In this document: positions 1-10,810 of the stretch, in pieces
How the letters are laid out: each line of letters opens with the position of its first letter
How positions within the stretch are numbered: the stretch's first letter is position 1
Assembly: GCA_963662175.1 (NCBI GenBank)
Contig: OY759219.1
Location: forward strand, 23,168,908-23,232,907
Direction of reading: 5' to 3'
Length of the DNA stretch: 64,000 nt
Source of the DNA: Aradus depressus
Lineage: Eukaryota > Arthropoda > Insecta > Hemiptera > Aradidae
Translations under genes and position numbers: made by a program
Notes under the pieces: model-generated
The model's input: the letters and a program-made list of their open reading frames with translations, nothing else
Told to the model about the DNA's origin: nothing
Database searches by the model: none

Positions 1-583
1 TGCCGGCAGAGGAATCAAATTTTCCGTGTATTTTAAATGGCGTTTAGTGATGTTTCGGGTTTTTGTTCTATAACTATGAAACTGTCTATCGTAAATCTCT
101 GAAAATTTGTACACTACTATTTTTGAAGTTGCTGAACACGAATATTTCATCAAAAGTCAAGTTTGACAAGTTAAATTAGTCGAAATTCGTTATAGAAATT
201 TACATATATTTCAGGTTTTTTGAATATGTAGTTAAAAGGAATTTTATCATTCTTTTGACAGTATTAAATGTTTTATTTCAGTTTAACTGCAAAATAGAAT
301 AGAATTCAAATTGAAAATAAAAAAAAATTATATGAATTAAATTTTTTATTCCTCAAAAAAATCGAAAAATATTTTTCACAAATTCGGAAGCCAATTTTGA
401 CAGTTTTGACTTGACCAATACAATTTTTGATGAAATATTCGTGTTCAGCAACTTCAAAAATAGTAGTGTACAAATTTTCAGAGATTTACGATTATAGTAC
501 GATATCATAGTTATAGAACAAAAACCCGAAACATCACTAAACGCCATTTAAAAAACACGGAAAATTTGATTCCTCTGCCGGCA
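1..583. mobile_element. Foldback-type inverted-repeat element, may be cut by the window start
   Basis: Positions 1 to about 157 are repeated in reverse complement at about 427-583. Both arms start TGCCGGCAGAGGAATC and differ mainly by a small insertion near the middle. The roughly 270-bp spacer is AT-rich. A 64-codon frame on the minus strand lies inside the right arm and looks incidental. The arms could be terminal inverted repeats of a non-autonomous DNA element or a foldback. Because the left tip coincides with base 1, the left target duplication cannot be seen. No protein supports a transposase family. Confidence 0.8.
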
Positions 584-1602
584 CGGGTTAAATCATTTAT
601 TATGGGCCCGGAATAATGCCAATCGTATTTTTTTATCATGTTGATCGAGATTTTTGGATGAGAGCGTTAAAATTTGAACCTTGCATTATTAACGACCACC
701 CTACTACACAGCAAAAAATAAATTAAAAAAAAAATAATAATAATGATAAATAGTTGAGTATAAAGTGTCCTGGTAAAGGCGAGGTTTTAGCCTTCTGTTT
801 TGGGTTGGTTATAATTGATGGTTTATGAATGATTTTATAATATATTAATAATCTTAATGTGTAAATTTTTTACATCAAAACCGATTTTCAGACACATCGT
901 TAAATTCAGTTCCGAGGGAGAACAAAAACGCGCTGGGGAATCACATTGCCAGTGATTTCACCAAAGATCTTTTTTTAAAAATTTGCGAATGTGATTTTTC
1001 AACATTGATTGGTGCATCATGGCGGGGATACTAGTTCTTCAATCATTGGACAAATACCGACAAACAAACATAAGTCATACCTAAGAACATCGACATTGGT
1101 CTTTGAACTACGAAGCCCTAAAAAAGCCCACTCACTCCTACGTTTTATTTTTGCTGAATACAATCAAGACTTTATGGTTCTAAAAGGATTTTAAAAGCCC
1201 CTTAACAGATTTCTTGTGTCAATACAAACATCTTGGCATAATATTCTTGGATCTACATAGCAAAACTGCATAGAACCTGCATTTTTTTCTATGTAATTTT
1301 ACAAGAGGAGTGTCAGTCACTTGGCTATCTTGTAGATTGCGGAGGAGGGCCGTGGGAGTAAGCCTTTTTATTTCCATGAATTCCTGAGTGTCAAGAAACC
1401 CAGCAAAGTTGCTAGAATATTCAACTTTTTCGCGCTCTCTTAGACTAGTCTCTGTACTTGTGCGCAGTCAATTGTTTCTGACTGTTATTTGGCTATTGGA
1501 GAAAATTCTCATCTTTAGCAGTGCTTTGTAGAACACAAATTCTAGAATCTCGATAGCACTTCCGATCCGCTCATTCGAAAAATATATATTTAAAAAAAAA
1601 TG
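584..1602. other. No supported gene
   Basis: The stretch is AT-rich and without a recognised element. A 61-codon plus-strand frame at 1009-1194 shows no motif I recognise. The stretch around 1300-1560 is somewhat richer in GC but carries no long frame or repeat that I could match elsewhere in the window. Confidence 0.5.
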
Positions 1603-1690
1603 GCTGTCTGTGAATACGATAACTCCCGATAGACTGAATGTATCGACAGGAGAATCCTATAATTCATTTTCAGCCAAATCTCTGTTCTGT
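1603..1690 (-). repeat. Family C fragment
   Basis: Matches the reverse orientation of family C: a gtctgtgaatacgataactcc block, then gaatgtatcgaca, then a stretch resembling attttcagccaaat. Family C is described in the entry at 27975-28940. The fragment ends before the left arm of the inverted repeat at 1738. Confidence 0.6.
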
Positions 1691-1737
1691 TTTCTTTTTA
1701 ACTTGAGATCTGTCGTCCTTCATGTTTCAATTATAGA

Positions 1738-2185
1738 GAAAAACGTATGTTTTTTAAAAAATATTGTCTATTTCACAAAATATATAGGAATACTTTCGGT
1801 ATATTTTTTATAGTTAGTTATTATGACTCATGCCCGGGCTTTAACTACGAGGTCATATCGCCTACTACCAGAGCGCTCTTTCGTCACTCTGATGAACATG
1901 AACCCGACTCTACTATGGGAGTCATAAATTTTGCCTACCCTAAATTTTTATTCACCTAGGGCAGGGGTCTTTAATGAGTACCTGCATAGTTCAGGCTCGG
2001 GACAAAAGTGGCGTGCTTAAGTTTATTTTACCTCCCAAACAAAATAAACTATTGGCCACGGTTTCGAACCCGTTTCTTGAGCTCATTAAGCAAGCATACA
2101 TACCACTGAGCTACCGGCTCCCTCTATATTATTTATATATTTTGTGAAGTAGACAATATTTTTATAAAACATAGGTACGTTTTTC
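1738..2185. repeat. Inverted repeat whose loop is filled by a SINE
   Basis: Left arm 1738-1786 (GAAAAACGTATG, then AATATTGTCTA, then TTCACAAAATATATA) returns as its reverse complement at about 2135-2185, with one short insertion and a few mismatches. The SINE at 1813-2125 occupies nearly the whole spacer. The pair may be the arms of a small palindromic element that received the SINE near its centre, or the duplicated ends of one composite unit. Confidence 0.75.
1813..2125 (-). mobile_element. tRNA-derived SINE (family S1), internally deleted
   Basis: Reverse-orientation S1. The 3' end lies at the left with a tail read as gttagttatt, and the tRNA-like head ends at the right with the B box (ggtttcgaac) and the A-box region (gagctaccgg). 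Compared with full copies it lacks about 30 bp where the accatcgcttaacgtcccatccgaaggac segment should be. It has the A-type linker (a ttattttacc stem). The flanks form the inverted repeat described above, so a simple target duplication is not evident. Confidence 0.85.
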
Positions 2186-2984
2186 TTTATATTTTTTATT
2201 ATGTGTTTCATAATATCTCTGCAAAAAATGATAAGCATCATTATAATGTTTTCCTCGATGCTTCAGCAGATATTCAGAGCTTAAGTTCAAATGCTCCCTT
2301 CTAGCAGATGGGTACTGTCCTTACGCATTGTCATAGACTTGTAACCATTTGGTTCTTAGGCTAATTCTTTGTTGCGTTCGGTACCAGGTAAATATTTCCT
2401 TAAATTCTTCTCAATGTACACAAAGCATTGATCAGGAAGCATTAAGCAGTTGAACGATCAAGAAGAATTGAGCAGTTGAACGATCAGTAAGCATTGAGCA
2501 ATGGAATGAATTTCTTCTTTGTACAGCATCAAGAGAAAGTGGCATCACGCGGAATACCATAGAACATAAAACTTTGAATATGGAATTGCTTTTTAAGAAA
2601 TTGATGTCGGCAGGTCGCAGCTGTTTCCTGTTAGAATTCATCTTCAAAATAAGTGGGTAAAAATAATTTTAAAAATAATGAAAAGCGAATTGTATTGAAT
2701 ACGAATATGGAATGCCTTTACTAAAGATCTAGCCATATTTTTGCTTTTCAACAAAGTAATGAGATGCAAATTACCTTTCCTATTCCTTCCTGATGGGTTA
2801 AATTGCTGAAACATTTTTATTTTAAATTGCGGCCAAAGAAATTTTATTTGGAAACAATGAACTGTTATCAGTTAGAGCTTTAGGAGACTTAGCTCTATTT
2901 AGCAGACTTTTTTTACAACCCCATCCATAGGAAAATGTGTGGGGGAAGTTATGTTATCTGTGAAAAATTTATTGTTGTTTTTTC
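2186..2984. other. No supported gene
   Basis: AT-rich DNA without a recognised element. At 2440-2510 a short direct repeat of a gagcagttgaacgatca-like unit occurs about three times (gcagttgaacgatcaagaag, then gcagttgaacgatcagtaag). A 71-codon minus-strand frame (2432-2647) covers it and shows no known motif. Confidence 0.5.
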
Positions 2985-3290
2985 ATTGAAATTTCATGAT
3001 TTCAGACCCCTAATTCTAAAAATGAAAAAGAAAATCATTTTCAGCCAAACCCGAGGAAGAGAAGGAGTGATTAGTAAAAAATCTCAACACACAAAAAATT
3101 TAATAACTGCCGTTATAATGAATGTATTAACATATAATTTCTTATGTAAAGATAAATAGAACCTCAAAAAAAATATGACTACTAACTTTTCGCAAAATCG
3201 GCAGAAGGGAAAAGGGTGTTCAGGGGGGTGGGCTGAGTTTCAAAACCCCAGTAACTGCCAATGTAATGGAAGTTTCGTTATGAAAATTTA
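2985..3290 (-). repeat. Family C fragment, reverse orientation
   Basis: Contains the family C blocks in reverse: attttcagccaaa, then aataactgccgttataatga, then a second module with taactgccaatgtaatg. Two module copies lie about 150 bp apart, as in other copies. The 74-codon plus frame over it is incidental. Confidence 0.7.
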
Positions 3291-3955
3291 TATTTATATT
3301 TAAAATTGCCATATCTAATAGAAGCTCTTTTAAAACATAAAAATTCAAAATGGCAAATAGTGCTATTTTATTTTTTCATGTAAATAAATAATAAACAATA
3401 CAGAAGACAACAATTTTAATTTTGAGTTCATTCTACCATTTTGCTTTTAAAAAAATATTTTTTTTATACAGCATGATGTGAATGATCAGTCTTAATTTTA
3501 AAACCTGTGTGAATATTTACAGTTTAAATTTCTCTTATGCAATACCCTTAAGATTTGCATAATATATATTTTTTTTCCCCTACTAATCGAATTGTGCATG
3601 GGCTGCACATAGGCATAGATAATTCAATGCAATTGAAACGTTTATAAATTATGAATGCTGTTTGCAGTAAAGTGCAAAATGTTTAATCGCACCCAATTCT
3701 ACGTTTTTCAAAATGCATGTGCATTGAAATGAGTACCATTAAGTAACTGCTTGTTAAATTAACAACCTTTTTTTGAAATTTGAAAAGCAAACTCACGTTT
3801 TGAGTAACTAGTATGCAATTAATGCAGTTAAGTTGAAATACACTTTACTCATCTTTCTGTTCATGTATTCCTAGCTTAAACAAAATTATTACCTCTTATT
3901 TCAGTATTTCTTAAATATTGATTATGCTTCTTTTTCTTTTAGATTCGTTCACGAA
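3291..3955. other. No supported gene
   Basis: AT-rich sequence with homopolymer runs. I could match nothing in it to other parts of the window. Confidence 0.5.
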
Positions 3956-4146
3956 CTTGCCTTCTGAGCTCAAGATCGTGGATTCGAAACCCGACCGAAG
4001 CCCTTAGTTTAGTTTATCTAGAAGGTAAAATAAACTTAAGCACGCCTTCCTTCGGATGGGACGTTAAGCGATGGTCCCGAGCCTGTACGATGTCAGGTAC
4101 TCGTTAAAGACCCCTACCCTAGATGAATAAAAAATTAGGGTAGGTC
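3956..4146 (+). mobile_element. SINE S1 fragment, both ends missing
   Basis: Starts within the tRNA-like head at cttctgagctcaagatcg, keeps the B box (gattcgaaacccg), the A-type linker stem and the central ccttcggatgggacgttaag block, and stops soon after the attagggtaggt block. Both the A-box end and the last ~120 bp with the tail are absent, so it is an immobile relic. Confidence 0.85.
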
Positions 4147-4639
4147 TATTGATTTATAGTTTAGTCTTTCGATTTTAGAGATCTGGAGTTCATTGACTAC
4201 TTTTTCTGTTTTTTATTGCTTTATATTTACTTTAATTTAATTTTATATAATATGACTAGTAATGTATAAGTTTGTACAGGACCTGACGAAAGCACACTCA
4301 GTGCAGAAAGCTTGGCAAAAATTCTTGGAGTTTGTTTCATATACTCCAAGTCTGATCTCTTTCTCTCTAAATAATATAATAATATTATTTTATTATTATT
4401 ATAATCCGTACTCAGAAAACATAACTTACGAAGTCACAATAAGACTAGAAAGGGCCATTGTAAAACCTTATCTTTAGGACTTTAGAACTTCGTCAAGTAA
4501 TTTCCCTATCTATTCTTCAGCTTTCCCCAGTCCTCTCAAATGTGACTTAGGAAACTCAGAACCATTCATCCTTAAACTTCAGTACAATTCAAAATGAATT
4601 GTCACTTTGGATGGAAGGAATATTTTCAAGTAAAACGTT
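4147..4639. other. No supported gene
   Basis: AT-rich. A 71-codon frame at 4262-4477 has no recognised domain and runs through a TTATTATTATT-like low-complexity stretch. Confidence 0.45.
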
Positions 4640-5212
4640 GTCGTAAATCATCGCCAATGTACATCTCCAGCTCGAATTATTTATAATAAATAAGCTTTCC
4701 GCCCTTTCTTCTTTTCCTCTTCCTCATTTGGCTGAAAAATAATATACAATTTGGTACCGATATTTGAATTTCATGTTTTTTTTTCTGTACCCTGATTCCA
4801 AAATCCCCTCCCTTCTACAGCACGAATTAATCAATTACGTTTTCGCTCTCCCTCCAATCGACAATTTGGGCTAAAACGTAATATAAGCTTCTAAATCCTC
4901 ATATTAAATTTTGTGTCGATACATTCATTACATCGCTAGTTATTAGAGTTTTCGTGTTAAGCCTCCCCACTAAACCCCCCCTTCTCTTTGGCCGATCTGA
5001 CTGAAAATCAATAAGTGTCGTCCTTAGAGGGTTCTGGATGCACATATAAAATTTCATGTCGATACATTCATTCTATCGGGAATTATCGTGTTCACAGACC
5101 AACATAACACAAAGACCCACAGAGAAACGGAAATAAATTATATTGGTTTTCGAGGAAGAGCAAAAACTCAATTTATCAATTTGTGCTGGGGAAGTTCATT
5201 GCTGTTGAAATG
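4640..5212 (+). repeat. Family C copy with forward part and a reverse-oriented end piece
   Basis: Positions 4640-5125 read in forward orientation: tcatcgccaatgtacat, cacgaattaatcaatta, gttttcgctctccc, then the modules gatacattcattacatcg and gatacattcattctatcggg, then the gttcacagac end. Positions 5148-5212 carry the opposite-strand end piece (gaggaagagcaaaaactca, gtgctggggaagttcattg). Each repeated module is about 150 bp. Confidence 0.75.
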
Positions 5213-5309
5213 TTATTTTCATAATTTGGTTTAGTTGTTGTTACTATTTTTCTTCAGGTTTTTATTTATTATTATTATGTATGTATTTATTTTATTTTTT
5301 TGTTTTTGT

Positions 5310-5836
5310 TTTAAAAACAACACCCTCTGGAACTCTCTCCCTCTCCAGATTCGCCTTGCTTCTACTCTTCTTTCATTTAAGTCCCTACTTTTCCATTATC
5401 TCCTAACTCAGCAAACCTCTGATTCCTAAGGCTGGCTCCTATGAGATAGTTCTCGTCTTCCTATAAGTCTCTCACTCCACTGGACAGATTGTCACTCTTC
5501 TGTTTCATCAGTCCAGTTTTACAATTCATTCGTATACAACTCATTATTGTTATCATGTTTCACATTATTATTCATACTTGTTTTTCTATTTTTCTATTTT
5601 TATTTCTCTTTATTATTTTTCACTAGTTTATTATATTGTTTCACTCATTGCCTGTTTTTAACATTAAGTATTTACTTCTAGAGACCTCTTTTATTTTATT
5701 TTATATTTATTCTTTTCAACTGGTTGATACTTGTATAGTATACAATGTATACTCTTGTTTATTCTTTATGTTATTATTCTTAGGGGACGTATGTCCCAGA
5801 ATAAAGATTATTTTTCATTTCATTTTCATTTCAGGG
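5310..5836 (+). pseudogene. 3' end of a CR1/L2-like LINE
   Basis: A frame at 5313-5429 ends LWNSLPLQIRLAST, then LLSFKSLLFHYL, then a stop. This is the typical C-terminal LWNSLP..IR...S...FK..L pattern of CR1/L2-group reverse transcriptases. About 400 bp of 3' UTR follows and ends in ttaggggacgtatgtccc, aataaag and a CATTT short tandem tail. A second copy with nearly identical sequence is at 33306-34228. Everything upstream of the last 38 codons is missing, so this is a 5'-truncated insertion. Confidence 0.75.
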
Positions 5837-6254
5837 CAGTGAAAAATACAATCCCATATCCTTAGAGATATCTATAAATTGATGAACAAACAAACCCATA
5901 GAAATTCTATCAGAGAAATCCAAACTAGGGTAGATTCTTCATTAAGTGAGTGGTCTAATCCGAGGTTTATCAGAATAATTCCAATTTACTGAAAGCAGAT
6001 AATAGAAGCCTCATTTATTGAGCTGCAATAAAGCCCCTGATAACCTCACTAGTTAGGTGAATTACCAGCAGTACTACTTCCCCAGGTCTATAGGGAAAGC
6101 TATATATGGGCCATTACAGAACTTTTTTGTAACAATCAAGTTTATACATATCATACTGGCATTACTGGATACAAGAAAGTAATGTGTTGGCTTCAGTAGT
6201 TGTCGTTGTTTCATTGTATAGGCTAGTGACATTCTTATACTCAGTGAAGCCTAT
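5837..6254. other. No supported gene
   Basis: Nothing recognised. The sequence is AT-rich without long frames. Confidence 0.45.
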
Positions 6255-6330
6255 ATGAAATGAATATGAGAGTGGGAGGGGGAGGAAAAGTGATCTGTAG
6301 ATTATTGGTATAAGAAAGTCCTCTTATGGC
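6255..6330. repeat. Family G fragment
   Basis: The block gagtgggagggggaggaaaa, then gtgatctgtag, then ggtataagaaagtcct recurs in variant or reverse form at 11280-11405, 27270-27350 and 30030-30090. Its function and class are not evident. Confidence 0.55.
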
Positions 6331-6374
6331 CAGATAATATATATTTATTTTTTTCTTTATTGTTATCTTGTACA

Positions 6375-6500
6375 CTTTGACTTTTTCATTGTAAATTTCA
6401 TGCCCTCCGTCCCAAATTTCAAGCTCATAGCTGCATTCATTTTTGCGTTAGAGCGCTCACAAAATTCCAATATTGATTAGATTTTGGTCGGAATCGGACG
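6375..6500 (-). repeat. Family E fragment
   Basis: Contains the family E blocks in reverse: gactttttcattgtaaattt, ccaaatttcaagctcatag, tttgcgttagagcgctcac and aaaattccaat. The same block order occurs at 49105-49330. A SINE fragment follows directly. Confidence 0.65.
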
Positions 6501-6503
6501 TAT

Positions 6504-6598
6504 CAACTCCCACAGTATAGTCGGGCTCATGTCCACCAGAGTGACGAAAGATCGTTCTGGTAGTAGGCGATATGACCTCGGAGTCACAATAACTAACT
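6504..6598 (+). mobile_element. SINE S1, 3' fragment only
   Basis: Only the last ~95 bp: the actcccacagtatagtcggg block, the ccaccagagtgacgaaag stem, the tagtaggcgatatgacctcg block, and a tail with aactaacta. The head, linker and middle are missing. Confidence 0.85.
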
Positions 6599-6699
6599 AT
6601 ATTGATTTTATTGATTGAATTATTTATTTATATTTATTCGTTTTGGCGCATATAGCCAATGTGTCGTGTCTATGTGCCTGTTATGAGACTTTTTTACTA

Positions 6700-6790
6700 A
6701 ATGATGTTTGTTTTTGTTGGCTACCTGAGGGCAATCTCGAAAGCCAGCTAGCATAAGTAATAAAATCTGTGATATCTACATTTTTTTCAA
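6700..6790 (+). repeat. Family H fragment
   Basis: Holds the family H core: cctgagggcaatctcgaaag, then ccagctagca, then aataaaatctgtga. Compared with the copy at 54420 it lacks the gatgat part of ctgatgatgag. A minus-strand 65-codon frame over it is incidental. Confidence 0.6.
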
Positions 6791-6939
6791 CAGGGAAGAG
6801 AGCTGTAGTGTCTGAAACGAAGACCGACCGGACGACATCCTCCACTTCTCCATTGGGGGGCTTCAAGTTGGCCCTCATATTTAATTGTTTAAAAACACTC
6901 TATTGCAAGACAGCACTTTCTTAACTATTAACAAAATTC

Positions 6940-7205
6940 ATTCCTTTTAAATTAAACGGTTTGTTCCATAAATGGATAATTAATGAAGGAAAAACTGAGC
7001 ATTACCCCGAGAAATTAGAAAATTTGGATTGAACCGATACAGTAAAATACCTTGGTGTTCTTCTAGACAGACGACTGACCGGGCAACATATCAGACTTAA
7101 AGCAAATACTGTGAGCGGACTTGTGTTCTCCTTATTAAAGACCTCCAAGACCACTTTACTTCGGGGCTTAAATATATTTTACAAAATATTGCTTATAATA
7201 ATAAT
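6940..7205 (+). pseudogene. LINE reverse-transcriptase thumb remnant (Jockey/I-like)
   Basis: A plus-strand frame from about 7030 reads TVKYLGVLLDRRLTGQHI, followed by LKANTVSGLVFSLLK and ending near a TAA at about 7207. YLGVxLDxxLTxxxHI followed by a helix leading to the next strand is the usual thumb-side motif of Jockey/I-group RTs. Upstream codons resemble EGKTEHYPEKLENLD with a stop inside. No palm motif and no C-terminal zinc knuckle remain, so this is a short internal relic. Confidence 0.6.
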
Positions 7206-7430
7206 CAATTAAGTTGTTGCTCTCCCGATCAAACTATTGATTGTTTTAGGCTAAAAATCAATAGTGGACTTAAAACAGAAGCTTCTGAACTCTCATACTA
7301 AAATTCCTTTTCTGATCCTTCACGGAAAATTAATAGGTGCTGCTCTTATGAGGGTTTGAATGTAAGTATATACTATTTCATGTCGATACATTCATTATAT
7401 TGGCAGTTATTATGGTTTTTGAGTGCAATT
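7206..7430 (+). repeat. Family C fragment
   Basis: Blocks in forward order: ctctcccgatcaa, aggctaaaaatcaatagt, ggcttctgaact, aaaattaataggtgctgctc, gatacattcattatattgg and cagttattatggtttttgag. It begins directly at the end of the LINE relic. Confidence 0.7.
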
Positions 7431-8400
7431 TGTGAAGTGGAGCCTCTTGCAATGGAAAGCTTCAGAGCACCCAAAACTGTGGGATCCGCCATTACAAATC
7501 AGCTTCACATGAGTAAGGTACAACACCCCCGCAGCTGTTGTGTTAATTTATATTTACAGTTATATAAGAAAAACTCATTTAACCGTAGTTTATGTTAAAA
7601 GATTATACCTTGAATTGGTCTCATGAAATTGGTATAAAACTAATTGGAGTCTTGAGAGTTATCACCAATTTGTTGATACAAAATGCGAGATGCGATCGGC
7701 GGACAATGACCTAGGAAACCGGCTTGCGTTAGTAAATATATAACGTTGATGTCCTATTAGTATCCGTCTAGATCCCCGGTTAAGCAGATTACACCCTCCG
7801 CTGTGATTCAGCGTCTTGAAACTGGTTCCTGTCCAATCTCTTCAGGTTTCCTCTGTCTCATCTTCTTTTTGCAAATTTGCTACCTTTTTTTTTTTTTTTT
7901 CAATATCTTCTAAGTCGCCTCAGGGGTCCCAGAATTCTAAACTACCTCCATGGGGTTACATTGACCTGGTTGGTGAAAACAACTTCCCAATATATCTCAC
8001 GGTTTGTAAGGATATATTTTTCTGGGATTCCTTCACTGAACTGAGACTTAGTGGGGAGTAAATCCTGTTGAATCTAAGCTGAGTCCCAACTCAGCAATGA
8101 CCGGAGAGACGAAATACTCTTTTAAGCTGCAGCGTAATGAGCTCATGAAAAATTGATCCTTTCCTCTGGATCCCAGGACATAGGAGAGTGGAAGGAAATG
8201 AGTAAACCGACAAACTGGCTTGTGCAGCATCGGAAGTGGACTTTGTTTGACCTCTCAATAGAGATCACGCAAGCGCATTGCGAAAACCGTCCTGGAGGAA
8301 ACCCATCTTGGCTCAAACAACCAGATTGTCGACAGTCAAAACAGTTGAATAGAACCGGACAACAAAAAGGGAACAACTCTTCTTGACTAACACTGGATGA
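7431..8400. other. Unassigned, partly GC-richer stretch
   Basis: Base composition rises towards about 45-50% GC at 8040-8400, and three overlapping frames of 60-86 codons occur there on both strands. None shows a motif I recognise. It directly borders the 3' side of the minus-strand LINE relic at 8400-8845, so 8040-8400 may be that LINE's 3' UTR. This is inference. Confidence 0.4.
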
Positions 8401-8845
8401 CACTGAGAGTGATTTAACAAGGCAATATATACTAGTATTATGCTGGGCTGGTGTTTTACACCTAGGGACCTAAGCATCCAATGCTTTCAAACCATAATTT
8501 GTTACCTGCTTGATTAACTACCTAAATCAAGTCCTTCATGAAGTAACCTGCCTCCGAGTGTTCCGCAGACTCATCTTCTTCTCCACATCTGTCACAGGTG
8601 GGATTGTCCTTGACTCCTACAGTGTGTAGTGTCTATTGAACGGACTCCAGTTAAATGCCGAAGCTTGTTCCTTTTGAGGTTCAGAATCCCATCCTTCCAC
8701 TTTTTAATCCGGGTTCAGTATGCCTCCCAAGAAATTCCTAGTACTGGCTCTGGTCCCATAAAGGGCTTACTTGAACTTTCCTTCGCTAGTCGGTCTGCCT
8801 CCTCGTTTCCCTGAATCCTCGATTGTCTGGGAACACCACTCTGTA
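8400..8845 (-). pseudogene. LINE C-terminal region with RNase H end and CCHC knuckle (I/Jockey-like)
   Basis: Minus-strand translation gives IQGNEEADRLAKESSS, then KPFMGPEPVLGISW, KWKDGIL, NLKRNKLRHLTGVRS, and CDRCGEEDESAEH in the next segment. The GNEEADxLAK block is the C-terminal catalytic-Asp region of a LINE RNase H. C-x2-C with a downstream H is the start of the usual C-terminal knuckle, whose last Cys is not preserved in frame. The reading frame has at least two stops or shifts. The upstream part on the minus strand, at higher coordinates, is replaced by unrelated plus-strand LINE sequence. Confidence 0.7.
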
Positions 8846-8985
8846 AAATATCATCTCTTTATAGTGGGTCTTGTTCCGAATCCTTTCTGCAGAAGATGTG
8901 AAGTGGTAGAGGAAATCACGCTAATACCTATCATGGTTATTAACATCTCTTCAGAATCTTCAATGAGGCTTCAACTCAACTGAGT
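8846..8985 (+). pseudogene. LINE C-terminal zinc-knuckle scrap on the opposite strand
   Basis: The plus-strand frame reads HLFIVGLVPNPFCRRCEV followed by VEEITLIP. This resembles the GLVxxPxCRRC..EEET segment of R1/Jockey-type C-termini. It abuts the RNase H relic of the other strand, so two LINE pieces meet head to head here. Confidence 0.45.
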
Positions 8986-10334
8986 TGAGGAAGCAGAGCT
9001 TCGTAAGGATCCTGCGCTTCATTAAAGATATTGTAGAGTAGAAAATTATATACTAGCAAGGGGCTGTTGTAGGGACCATCAGGCAAGGGTATAAAACCCA
9101 CCCCTGCAATCATCGTCCTTATGGGACGAACTCGATGCGACAATATTGTAGGTGACATTACTGATATTACGGTTCATATACTGCCTGGACCTCCTTAATA
9201 CGCTTGATTCACTCCCTTATCAGTGCGATATTTCGAAAGTCGTTTTAAGGTTATGATGCTATTGGGTTTTTTCTAGCCCTGCTCTCAACCCGAATCTGCA
9301 GGGTTTTTACCAGCCGAGCGTTCTCTGTCCGTTCACATGTTGAGTGACTCTCGATAGTGGTCGCTTGGCTCTTGAGACCATCCGGACAGATCTAGGCTCG
9401 AATTACCCTTGGGTAGCTCTGCCAGGACCCCTGTCTTTCTTCTTTTCGCCGACCGATTGGTTACCACAATCTCAGAACGCGTAGCTAAGCTTAACAGGAC
9501 CCAACATAGAGCCACAGCTGACAGGTGAGAGGATAGAATGGTTACGCTGTGACCTTCCTTCAGCAAGGTCATATGGTCCTCTTCCCATTCCCTGGGGCTC
9601 TCGGTAGGTGACCTACCTCCGTGATTTAAATCTTTAGAAACTTGTTTGTTATTATTAGTTGTTATCTGTAGAGATCCCCTATTATACTCTTCCACGATTT
9701 CAGCCAATCAGCCTCACATTCAAGGCCGGCGCGACCATATTGGGGAACCTGGGGCGGCAAAAACAGCAAAATTTGATGGCATACGCTTTTTTAATAAACA
9801 ATTATATGCTTAAGATGATTGAGATAAATAATACAACAAATAAATGGAATCCCCTATATTTCGTAACTCTGGGGAAGTAAAACGTAAAAACTGCTTTGAT
9901 GTTTAGAAGACCAAGTGGAAGGAGAATGTTCCAGTGGCCTATGTCTCAGAGGTAATTAGACGAATGAAAGACAGTAGGACCCGTACGACACATGATGCAT
10001 TGTACCACCCGGGTAGTGGAGAGACGTTAGGGGGACCCAGTGTCATTCCAATCAGCTGATGGTACTTGTAACGGTCAGACCTAGAGAACAAAGCAGAACG
10101 GAGGAACAAAGCAGCTGGAACAAGAATGAGACACATCTCATAGGGAGGAACCAACTGTTGTTCCCAACCGGCTCTTCCTTACCCAGGACATAGGATTAAT
10201 TGCACCGACCAAGCTTAAGTAATTCCTACTGAATAATATGCATCAGACAATATAATATAGGTTTTGTGGAAACTACAGAGGAAATACGGTAGAAGACGAA
10301 GACGCATATCTATTTCCAGTCCTTTTGACCTGAA
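8986..10334. other. Unassigned, GC-richer stretch with a 124-codon minus-strand frame
   Basis: The longest frame is minus strand, 9333-9707, with an internal block TNRSAKRRKTGVLAELP. I do not recognise it. It has no cysteine/histidine pattern and no membrane segment. The neighbourhood of LINE relics makes a degraded LINE ORF1 or 5' region possible, but nothing proves that. Around 9722-9770 a ggccggcgcgacc, then cctggggcggcaaaa motif resembles hAT-type MITE ends. No partner end was found. Confidence 0.35.
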
Positions 10335-10711
10335 TACCTTTTGACCGGCAGAAATTGGAAGCGAAATGAGACCATTTTAATCCGGGACCTAAGTGCATTT
10401 TACAAGACACCGCTTATGTTTATGACCTAATCGAATATCTTTTTGGGTAATAGTTCCAGAAAAAACTAAAATAAACATTTTATTTGAAATACAATATACC
10501 GGTACTCCGGTTAATGAGATTTGTGCCGAAATACATATTTTTAGACGTTTCCTTGATTAACCAAAATCGGTTGGTCCCATCGAAAAATTGGTTCTAATCA
10601 AAAATGTTCCTTATAAAATTCACAATTGCTAATAAGCTTCAGATTTGAGATAGGATCAATATGACAAAAGTTATAGCGCCCCGAAGAATCTAAACTCAAT
10701 GTCTATAAGGA

Positions 10712-10713
<2 letters not shown>
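10335..10713 (+). repeat. Family F copy
   Basis: Shares ordered blocks with 19290-19560, 20505-20880 (reverse), 26860-27230, 36265-36620 (reverse) and 40605-40830: gcttatgtttatgacctaat, tgagatttgtgccgaaat, tttttagacgtttccttgat, cccatcgaaaaattg, atgttccttataaaatt, tttgagatagg and ccccgaagaat. Elsewhere it is often preceded by family E, suggesting that E and F are two halves of one unit. Confidence 0.7.

Positions 10714-10788
<75 letters not shown>
10714..10788. repeat. (AT)n microsatellite
   Basis: An uninterrupted run of about 37 AT dinucleotides separates family F from the SINE copy at 10811. The SINE target duplication lies 10 bp beyond the run. Confidence 0.95.
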
Positions 10789-10793
<5 letters not shown>

Positions 10794-10810
10794 TATATTC
10801 CATTACTTAG

